From positions 1-64,000 of the forward strand of contig JAEUHY010000035.1 in assembly GCA_016795325.1 (NCBI GenBank): a stretch of 64,000 bases of DNA. Reading direction: 5' to 3'. Position 1 is the stretch's first letter. Each line of letters opens with the position of its first letter. The notes under the pieces were generated by a model. That model saw only the letters and a list, made by a program, of their open reading frames with translations, was not told the origin of the DNA and searched no databases. The DNA comes from Planctomycetota bacterium (lineage in GTDB: Bacteria; Planctomycetota; UBA1135; GCA-002686595). A program made the translations under genes and the position numbers. This document shows positions 20,554-27,163 of the stretch, piece after piece.

Positions 20554-21747
20554 ATGTTGGCCGCACTGCTCTCGTTCGTGCTGCTCGCGCAGCAACCCGC
20601 GCTCACCACCGAGAACCGAGCGGAGTGGATGGCGGCCGTCGAGCCGGACGCGACGGAAACCGCGTACCGCGCGATCCCCTGGCGCAATCAGTTCTGGCCC
20701 GCGGTGCAGGAAGCGCGCGAACTCGGCCGCCCGATTCTGTTCTGGACCATGAACGGGCACCCGCTGGGTTGCACATGAAACAACGGCGTCCGCGGACGCC
20801 AGATGGTCTGGTCAGACCAACGCATCCAAAAACTCGCTGAGAACTTCGTCCCGGTCGCGGACGAGGTCTACATGCTCTACCCCGAGGATCCGTACAACCT
20901 CGAGCGCGTGAAGGACGAGCCAGCGCACCAACTCTTCAAGCGTTTTGGCGAGTCGATGCCCAAGGGCGATTGGAACCACCCGGGCACCAAGCAGGGCATC
21001 TACTTGATGGGGCCCGACGGGGAATACCTCGAAGGTCGTTTCGCGGCCGGTAGCGACCCGAAAGACATCGCGCAGCGCATCGAGCGCGCGCTCGAGCGCT
21101 GGGAGAAGTTGCGCAAGGACAAGAAGTACGCGAACAAGGCCGTGCCCGCGGTCGGCGAACAACTCCCGCCGGACGTCGCGGGCAAGCCGATGGTGCTGCG
21201 TGTTTCGCTGCGTGACTTGAAGTCGCTCGACAAGCCCTCCGCGACGCCGCGTTGGCGCGAGGGGGCTTTCGACGACGGAGCGTGGGCCGGGTTCATGCAG
21301 TGGGCCTGGAACCAGAACTGGATCGCCTTCGACGAGCCGCAGCGCTGGATTCCGCGCGGAGACGACGAACACAAGCTCCCCGACGAGCTCGTGCGCAAGC
21401 TGTGCCGCGAAGTGCTCGTCGACAATGTTCGTGGGCAAGCGCCGCCATGGGACGACGAGCAAGTCGAGCACGCCGAGCTGCGCGTGCGGCGCGTGGGCCG
21501 CGGAACGCCGTGGTTGCTCGCGTACAGCGGTGAAGCGCGCATGAAGCACGGAGAGCGCGGCTATGAGGCGAGCTTGCTTGGCGAAGCGGAGTGGGACCCC
21601 GCGCGCAAGGAGTTCGTGCGCTTCGAGCTCGTGGCGCTCGGCATGCGGCGCGGCGCTGCGCAGTTCAACCAGCGCGAGAACGACAAGGGGCCCAAGCCGA
21701 TGGGCGTCGCGTTGAGGCTGTACCGGCCGGCGCCGAAGTCGCGCTGA
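20554..21747 (+). CDS. Probable selenoprotein: exported thioredoxin-like protein with in-frame TGA at codon 75
   Basis: The frame beginning at ATG 20554 (preceded by AGAAG) runs to 21747 with exactly one internal stop, TGA at 20776-20778. The translated order is signal peptide (about 1-16), then RPILFWTMNGHPLGCT (59-74), U75, then NNGVRGRQMVWSDQRIQKLA, continuing as a thioredoxin-like fold (FVPVADEVYML, GIYLMGPDGEYL) and a unique C-terminal region; 397 aa in total. The strand-loop-helix around Cys73-Thr74-U75 is where thioredoxins carry their redox pair, so a CxU active centre is expected. A SECIS-like hairpin follows at the correct distance (20804-20819). Reading past TGA is otherwise uninterrupted and clearly homologous in style. 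Alternatives are a disrupted gene or a TGC/TGT to TGA base error. Confidence 0.72.
20785..20819 (+). promoter_or_regulatory. Candidate bacterial SECIS element
   Basis: Two perfect hairpins follow the TGA at 20776-20778. The first is GGCGTC-CGCG-GACGCC (20785-20800). The second is TGGTCT-GGTC-AGACCA (20804-20819), whose apical loop begins with GG 31 bases after the TGA. Known bacterial SECIS elements place the loop about 16-37 bases downstream with a G in the first two loop positions, so the second hairpin fits. Both stems are also read as codons of the protein. Confidence 0.65.
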
Positions 21748-21753
21748 GCCGTT

Positions 21754-22743
21754 TCAGACGAGCGCGAGCGCGAGAGCCGCGAGAGCGAGCCACAACGTTG
21801 CGCCGAGAACGGCGACGCGCAGGTTGAGCTGCCCGAGCGCCGTGCGGTCGAGCGACAGTCCGAGCGCGAACAGCGCGAGCGTCAGGCCTGTGCGACCGAA
21901 CGAGGCTGTGCGTTCCCACAGCGCCTGCAATCCGTCGGTGCAACTCGCCAGCGCGGCTGCGGCGAGGAACGCGGCGACGAACACGAGCGGCCCTATCGCG
22001 CTGCTCCAGGCGCCGCGGCCGGGGTGCGCGTCGCGCGGTTGCGCGAACAGCGCCAGTCCCAGGCACACCGGCGCAATCCACAGCGAGCGCGCGAGCTTGG
22101 CGACGGTGGCGATTTCGAGCGCTTCGGGGCCGCGAGTGGCCGCCGCGCCGACGACCGAGCTCGTGTCGTGGATCGCCAGCGCGCACCAGTGTGCGAACGC
22201 GGTCGACGAGAGGTGCAGCGCGTCGCCCGCGAGCGGGAACAGCACCAGCGCAAGCGCGTTGAGGAGGAATACGACCGCCAGCGCCGCTCCGATCGCGGCG
22301 GGGCGCGCGCGCAGCGCGGGCGCCGCAGCGGCGATCGCTGCACCGCCGCAGATTGCAGTTCCGACCGTCACGAGCAGCGCGGTGTCGCGCTCGATGCCCA
22401 GGCGCCGCGCGAGCACGACGCCAAGCGCCAGTGCCGCGCCCAGCGTCAGCGCGGCCGCGCCCAGGCCCGCCGCTCCGACCTCGAACACGCGCCCGAACTC
22501 CACGCCGAAACCCAGCGCGACCACCGACAGCTTGAGCAGCACCGAGCCCACGCGTGAGGCGGAGTGCGGCGCGCCGACGCTGCAGGCGAGGAGCACTCCG
22601 ACGGCGAGCGCCACGAAACCGGGGGCGTTCAGCACGGCGAGTCCGGCCGCAACAGCGAGCGCGAGGGCGAGCGTGAGCCGCGCCCGAAGCGTGGCGTGCG
22701 CCGTGGGCGGGGTGGTGGGGCAGCTGCGGGCGGCGAGTTCCAT
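21754..22743 (-). CDS. yeiH: YeiH/UPF0324 family membrane protein, putative sulfate or anion exporter
   Basis: The 329-aa protein starts at ATG 22743 and has about ten hydrophobic helices. Diagnostic stretches are KLSVVALGFGVEFG, TAICGGAAIAAAAP and the late HDTSSVVGAAA, all characteristic of the YeiH family. Members are annotated as putative sulfate exporters, but transport is not well proven. It is transcribed divergently from a LysR regulator, the same arrangement as yeiH/yeiE in enterobacteria, so regulation by that LysR is likely. Its stop is seven bases from the stop of the selenoprotein gene. Confidence 0.85.
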   Translation of the reverse strand: MELAARSCPTTPPTAHATLRARLTLALALAVAAGLAVLNAPGFVALAVGVLLACSVGAPHSASRVGSVLLKLSVVALGFGVEFGRVFEVGAAGLGAAALTLGAALALGVVLARRLGIERDTALLVTVGTAICGGAAIAAAAPALRARPAAIGAALAVVFLLNALALVLFPLAGDALHLSSTAFAHWCALAIHDTSSVVGAAATRGPEALEIATVAKLARSLWIAPVCLGLALFAQPRDAHPGRGAWSSAIGPLVFVAAFLAAAALASCTDGLQALWERTASFGRTGLTLALFALGLSLDRTALGQLNLRVAVLGATLWLALAALALALV

Positions 22744-22801
22744 GGAGAGCAAGATCGCCGCGCCGCGACCGCAGCCATAGACGAAGTTGGCAATGGGCCA
22801 T

Positions 22802-22820
22802 CAGTCAGACGGATAGACTG
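22802..22820. promoter_or_regulatory. Candidate LysR operator dyad
   Basis: CAGTC-N9-GACTG lies in the 84-base divergent promoter region between the YeiH and LysR genes, just before the LysR start at 22828. The dyad spacing is in the range used by LysR-type regulators (T-N11-A-like). The assignment rests on position and symmetry only. Confidence 0.35.
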
Positions 22821-22827
22821 GTCGTGC

Positions 22828-23727
22828 GTGCGGCCCCAGCTCGACCCCGACCTGCTCAGCACGTTCCTCGCCGTCGTCCAGGGCGGCAGCATCAGCGCGG
22901 CCTCGCGCGCGGTGCACCTCTCGCAGCCGGCCGTCACGGCCCGCATCGCACGCCTGGAGGCTTCCGTCGGCGCGGCCCTGCTCGTGCGCTCGGTGCGCGG
23001 CGTCACGCCGACTCCGGCCGGGCTGCGGCTCGCCGAGCGCGCGCGGGCGCTCGAGCGCTTGCTCGCGGAAGCGCTCGACGAGGTCGGCGACGACGACAAC
23101 GCCGTGGGCGCGCTGTCGCTGGCGGCGAGCACGACCATCGCCGAGCACGTGTTGCCTTCGCTCCTCGCGCGCTTTCGCCAGCGTCATCCGCAGGCGAGCA
23201 TCGAGCTGCACGTCGGCAACACGCACGACATCGTCGAAGCGGTGCGCGCCGGCGCGCAGCCGCTCGGGCTGGTCGAAGGCACGGCGCGCGCCGCCGGCGT
23301 GCGCCTCGTTCCCTGGCTCGACGACGAACTCGTCGCCGTGGTCGGCGTCGACGCGCCGTTCAGCGTGAAGCGCGACAGCGACCTCGCGCAGGTTCCGATC
23401 CTGTGGCGCGAAGCAGGTTCGGGCACGCGCGCCGTCGTCGCGGCGGCGCTGCGGCGTGCTGGCGTGCGCACTCGTCCGCTGCCGCACGACCCCGTGCTCG
23501 GCGCCAGCACGGCGATCGCGAACGCCGCCGCCGCGGGCTTGGGCGTCGCCTTCCTCTCGCGCTGGGCGCTCGCGCCGCTGCTCGCATCGGGGCGTGTGCG
23601 CACGCTGTCCGGGCTCTCGTTCTCGATCCGACGCAAGTTCCAGTGGGCGCTGCCGGCCGGTTCACTGACCGGCGCGGCGGCGCGTTTCCACCGACTCGCG
23701 ATCCAACAGCCGCCCGCGCCGATGTGA
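22828..23727 (+). CDS. LysR family transcriptional regulator
   Basis: The 299-aa protein starts at GTG 22828; no ATG is available near the conserved start of the DNA-binding domain. Residues 5-64 are the winged helix-turn-helix (DPDLLSTFLAVVQGGSISAA, then HLSQPAVTARIARLE). Residues 90 onward are a periplasmic-binding-like effector domain (LSLAASTTIAEHVLPSLLAR). It is divergent from the YeiH exporter and probably its regulator, as for YeiE. The co-inducer is unknown. The stop codon lies in the loop of a GC-rich hairpin. Confidence 0.88.
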   Translation: MRPQLDPDLLSTFLAVVQGGSISAASRAVHLSQPAVTARIARLEASVGAALLVRSVRGVTPTPAGLRLAERARALERLLAEALDEVGDDDNAVGALSLAASTTIAEHVLPSLLARFRQRHPQASIELHVGNTHDIVEAVRAGAQPLGLVEGTARAAGVRLVPWLDDELVAVVGVDAPFSVKRDSDLAQVPILWREAGSGTRAVVAAALRRAGVRTRPLPHDPVLGASTAIANAAAAGLGVAFLSRWALAPLLASGRVRTLSGLSFSIRRKFQWALPAGSLTGAAARFHRLAIQQPPAPM

Positions 23728-23740
23728 GCCGGCGCGGGCG
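23711..23740. terminator. Hairpin spanning the LysR stop codon, between convergent genes
   Basis: CGCCCGCGCCG (23711-23721) pairs perfectly with CGGCGCGGGCG (23730-23740) around an 8-base loop that contains the LysR TGA. The HEAT-repeat gene converges from the right and ends at 23750. There is no T-tract, so it may act as a weak or bidirectional terminator. Confidence 0.4.
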
Positions 23741-23749
23741 AGCGTCCAC

Positions 23750-26044
23750 TTAGCCGCCGATCGTGTCGATCGCGGCCTTGACCGCGGCCTGCAACTCCTT
23801 GTCCTCGCGCTCGAGCAGCTTCACGAGCGCCGGCAACGCCGGGCGCGCACGCAAGATCGCCAGCGCCTTGACCGCGCCGAGGACGACATCGCGGTTGCGG
23901 TTGTCGAGCAGCTTGGAGAGCTCGGCGATCGTCGTCTCCTCGACCGTGACTGCCTTGCGCCAGGCTTCGAACTCGGCCACGGCTTCGCGGTGCAGCCGGA
24001 ACTTGTTCGCCACTTCCATCGCGGCGGCGCGCACCGCGCCGTCGGGACTGCGGATCTCGCGCTCGAGGATCGGCAGCGCCGCTTCGACGAGTCCCCAGCC
24101 GAACCGATTCAGTGCGGGGTTGCGCATGTCCGGAGCGAGCGCCTCGATCTGCGGGTAGAGCTCCACCAGTAGCGTGTCGCGCTCCGCAGGGAATTCGTTC
24201 TGGACCAGCACCGCGAGCAGCGTGCTGCGCGCGCCCGGCGCTGCGTCTTTCCAGATCTCGCGCCACAGCGCGACGGCGCTTGCCTGCGGCGTGACGGCGA
24301 ACAGCCAGAAGAGCGCGTGTTCGTTGTCGTCGGAGAGCGACGGCTGCGCTGCGAGCGCGGCCAACCCACTTCGCAGGGCCTGGATCACAGCCTGGGGATT
24401 GCGCTTGCCAAGCTCCACGACGTTGCGCTCGATTTCAGAACCCCGCGTCTTTCGCGGCGCCGCCGCGAGGGTTCCGAGCAGGTCGTAGAGCTCGAAGCGC
24501 GCAATCACCTCACCCAGCGGATTCCTACTGCCGATCTGGATCGACTGTTGGAGGGCGAAGCGCAGCAGCGGCGCCACATCCGAGGGGAGCGTGAACTCAG
24601 CGCCACTGTCGAGCAGTTTGCGGAGCAGTTGCAGGAACGCGCGTGTGTATGCAACGCGGTGCGTGTCGGGGACGCGGGCCCAAAGCGCGGTCCAGGCGGA
24701 GACCTGCGCTGCGCTGCTCGCGAAGGCGAGGTGATCGAGCAGGTACTCCTCGAAGCGCGCGGTGCGACTGCTGGAATGCGCTGTGATGGAAGGCCAATTC
24801 GACGGCGCTGCGAGCGCCAACGCTGCCCAGCGTTCGAACTGCGCGGTGTCCACGCGTTCGCTGAGCAGACGCTCAGCGAAGTACACGAGGTCGTCGAGGT
24901 CTGTCGTGTTCCCCGACGAACGGCGGCGCTCGAACGCAGCCCTAAAGGCATCCTCCATGCGGCTCGACGCGTTGACTTGGAGTCTCCCGATGGCCCACGA
25001 GTCGAAGTCGAGGCTGTCGATGGCGAGCAACTCGCGCTCGAGTTCCGGCAGCAGCGCTTCCCGCTGTGCATCTTTCAGCTCGGGAGCGCCGTTTGCCGCT
25101 TTGCGAGCGGCTTCCGCGATCGCCTTCGAGGCGCCTGCGTTCAACCTGACCAGGCGCGCGAGTCGCGTCTGCAGCGGGGTGAGCTGCGCGCTGTTCGCGT
25201 TCTTGAACTGCACCAAGGCTTCCTCGCGCCACTCGCGTTTGAGGTCGGTGTCTTCGGCGAGCGCGAGGAGGCGTTCCGGCGCGTGCTTGGCGAGCCAGTT
25301 CATGCCAGTGTTCGATCCATCCCGTGCGAGCTTGGAGATGAACTCAGCGGCTCGCACGTCGCTCGAGTTCAGCAGCATCGCGGCCGCGTCGGCCCGGATG
25401 CTCGCTACGGGGTCGCTTGCAGCGCGCAAGTTGAGCTCGAGGAAACGCGGAGCCTTTGCGACGCCGACAACGGCCTTGCGCACGATCGGATCAGGCGAAT
25501 CGAAAGCACGAATCAGGAGGCGATCCGTGTCTGCGGTCTCCATGCCGGCGAGTGCTGCGGCCGCGACGAAGGGCGATGCCTGGTCGCCCCTGATCTTCAG
25601 GGTGCCGTGCAGGGCCTCCTCGAGCACACCGGCGATCTCCGGTCCGAGGTCGACGAGCTGGCCAGCGTTGCCTCGTGCTGTCAGCCCGTCGTTCACACTT
25701 CTCAGGCCGAAGAGCACATCCATGGCGCGCTGCCGCAACTGCTCTTGCAGCGCCTGATCAGGCCTCGCGAGCCCCGGTGTGGCCGCGCCCTGGCGCGCGA
25801 GCACGCGTTCCTTCGCCGCGCTCGCTTCGGCGGCGGTCTTCGTGTCACCGGCCGCCTTCGCCGCGGCTTCCGCCTGTTCGTAGAGCTTCTGCGCGCCGGC
25901 GAAGTCGCGTTGTTGCTCTTCGGCGAGCGCGCCGCGTTCGAGCAACGCGCGCGGCGTCTGCGTCGCGGGCGCCGTCTGCGTCTGGGAGTGCGCGCCGAAC
26001 GCGAGCAGGGCGAGGGCGAGCGAGGGGAGCAGTGAGTAGTTCAT
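23750..26044 (-). CDS. Exported HEAT-repeat protein
   Basis: The 764-aa protein starts at ATG 26044 with a signal peptide (SLALALLAFGAHS) and Gln/Thr-rich mature N-terminus. A coiled, Ala/Glu-rich region follows (about 30-80). The remainder is built of paired helices in which substitutions such as DPIVRKAVVGVAKAP and NRDVVLGAVKALAILRARPA mark HEAT-like repeats, clearest near 175-240 and 690-760. Such solenoids mediate protein binding; no enzyme motif is seen. The promoter region upstream (26045-26162) is bordered by the 101-bp palindrome. Confidence 0.75.
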   Translation of the reverse strand: MNYSLLPSLALALLAFGAHSQTQTAPATQTPRALLERGALAEEQQRDFAGAQKLYEQAEAAAKAAGDTKTAAEASAAKERVLARQGAATPGLARPDQALQEQLRQRAMDVLFGLRSVNDGLTARGNAGQLVDLGPEIAGVLEEALHGTLKIRGDQASPFVAAAALAGMETADTDRLLIRAFDSPDPIVRKAVVGVAKAPRFLELNLRAASDPVASIRADAAAMLLNSSDVRAAEFISKLARDGSNTGMNWLAKHAPERLLALAEDTDLKREWREEALVQFKNANSAQLTPLQTRLARLVRLNAGASKAIAEAARKAANGAPELKDAQREALLPELERELLAIDSLDFDSWAIGRLQVNASSRMEDAFRAAFERRRSSGNTTDLDDLVYFAERLLSERVDTAQFERWAALALAAPSNWPSITAHSSSRTARFEEYLLDHLAFASSAAQVSAWTALWARVPDTHRVAYTRAFLQLLRKLLDSGAEFTLPSDVAPLLRFALQQSIQIGSRNPLGEVIARFELYDLLGTLAAAPRKTRGSEIERNVVELGKRNPQAVIQALRSGLAALAAQPSLSDDNEHALFWLFAVTPQASAVALWREIWKDAAPGARSTLLAVLVQNEFPAERDTLLVELYPQIEALAPDMRNPALNRFGWGLVEAALPILEREIRSPDGAVRAAAMEVANKFRLHREAVAEFEAWRKAVTVEETTIAELSKLLDNRNRDVVLGAVKALAILRARPALPALVKLLEREDKELQAAVKAAIDTIGG

Positions 26045-26162
26045 GGTCTGCGAAGCGTCCTTTGTTTCGTGCGCCGGAGGGGCGGAGCGCACATGGAGCA
26101 GTGGACGCCTTCTTCGACGGGAACTTGTCAGAGCCAGCCCGCGGAGTTGTCAAAAGTTGTCA

Positions 26163-26263
26163 GCGCTGATCGTACGGTGCCAGAGCAATTTGTCTCACGC
26201 CTCCGGTGCGCGAGGCGCACCGGCGGCGTGAGACAAATTGCTCTGGCACCGTACGATCAGCGC
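26163..26263. repeat. 101-bp near-perfect palindrome (REP/MITE-like hairpin)
   Basis: Arms 26163-26211 and 26215-26263 are 49 bp each, separated by GAG, with a single mismatch (26202 against 26224). Each arm contains GGTGCCAGAGCAATTTGTCT or its complement. The core is AT-richer than its surroundings and differs in style from local coding DNA, as expected for a mobile non-autonomous hairpin element. The element lies exactly where a duplicated response-regulator fragment is cut off. No transposase is nearby. Confidence 0.9.
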
Positions 26264-26458
26264 CAAACGCCGTCACGAGATAACGCGGCTCCACCGGGTC
26301 GCGTTCGACCTTCTGACGCAGCTTGACCATGTGCTGGTCGACGGTGCGCGTGGTGGGGAAACGTTCGTGGCCCAACACGACTTCGAGGAACCGCTCGCGC
26401 GAAACAGGCCGGCCGCGCTCACGCCACAACAGGCGCAGCATGTCGACCTCGCGCACGC
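26261..26458 (-). pseudogene. Partial duplicate of the response-regulator C-terminal domain
   Basis: These 198 bases match 26497-26694 inside the neighbouring response regulator with 11 mismatches by my hand count (about 94% identity). The copy encodes the wing region from REVDMLRLLWRERGRP to YLVTAFG and is then cut by the palindrome at 26263. Two mismatches change residues (Trp to Leu and Ala to Val) and most others are at third codon positions, so the copy seems to have diverged while still coding. It has no promoter or receiver domain and continues in frame into the palindrome, so I treat it as a remnant. Confidence 0.75.
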
Positions 26459-26473
26459 GCCGTACAACTGCGG

Positions 26474-27163
26474 TCAGGCGTTCAGCCGATAGCCAACGCC
26501 AAACGCCGTCACCAGATAACGCGGCTCCGCGGGATCGCGTTCGACCTTCTGGCGCAGCTTGACCATGTGCTGGTCGACGGTGCGCGTGGTGGGGAAACGT
26601 TCGTGGCCCCACACGACCTCGAGGAAACGCTCGCGCGAAACAGGCCGGCCGCGCTCGCGCCACAGAAGGCGCAGCATGTCGACCTCGCGCACGCTCAGGT
26701 CCTCGACGCGGCCGTCGAGCTCGACCTTCATCGCGCGCAGATCGATCTTGGCCGCCCCGAGCTCGAGCTCGTTCGGACCTTCGTCGAGCGGCGTCGCGAC
26801 GCGCAGCCGCGCGCGGATGCGTGCTTCGAGCTCGGCGAGGCTGAAGGGCTTCGTGACGTAATCGTCGGCGCCCAGATCGAACCCGCGCACCTTGTCGAGT
26901 TCCTGGTTCTTCGCCGTGAGCAGGATCACCGGCGTCTGACGGCCGTCGCGGCGCAGGCCGGCGAGCACGTCGAAGCCCGACTTGCGCGGCAACATCACGT
27001 CGAGCAGCACGAGGTCGTACGAAGCCTGCTTGAGCGCCGTGGCGGCGGCAGCTCCGTCGCGTGCGACCTCGACCTCGTAACCGCTCTTGCCCAGCGCGTA
27101 CTCCAGGCCGGCGATCATCGCCTCTTCGTCTTCGACCACCAGAATGCGGGCGCGTTTGGTCAC
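26474..27163 (-). CDS. OmpR/PhoB-type response regulator
   Basis: The 229-aa protein starts at GTG 27163 with GGAG five bases upstream and overlaps the histidine kinase stop in GTGA. The receiver domain (residues 4-115) has the acidic pair in VVEDEEAM, phospho-acceptor Asp55 in LLDVML, and Lys in YVTKPFS. The winged helix from about 135 has LSVREVDMLRLLWR and ends in the hallmark LVTAFGVGYRL. It forms a two-component pair with the kinase upstream. The 3' end of the gene is duplicated immediately downstream. Confidence 0.93.
   Translation of the reverse strand: MTKRARILVVEDEEAMIAGLEYALGKSGYEVEVARDGAAAATALKQASYDLVLLDVMLPRKSGFDVLAGLRRDGRQTPVILLTAKNQELDKVRGFDLGADDYVTKPFSLAELEARIRARLRVATPLDEGPNELELGAAKIDLRAMKVELDGRVEDLSVREVDMLRLLWRERGRPVSRERFLEVVWGHERFPTTRTVDQHMVKLRQKVERDPAEPRYLVTAFGVGYRLNA

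Noticed and set aside
20554..20778. A 74-codon gene ending at TGA 20776, with a separate gene starting at 20803
   Set aside because: The protein is continuous across the TGA and the second part has no ribosome binding site; a Sec codon explains both better, though not proven.
24317..26035. Plus-strand frame of 572 codons over the HEAT-repeat gene
   Set aside because: Antisense shadow; the minus strand encodes a signal peptide and repeated helices.
26160..26663. A second response-regulator gene
   Set aside because: It joins the palindrome, the duplicated fragment and the 3' end of the true regulator by chance; there is no receiver domain, promoter or natural start.
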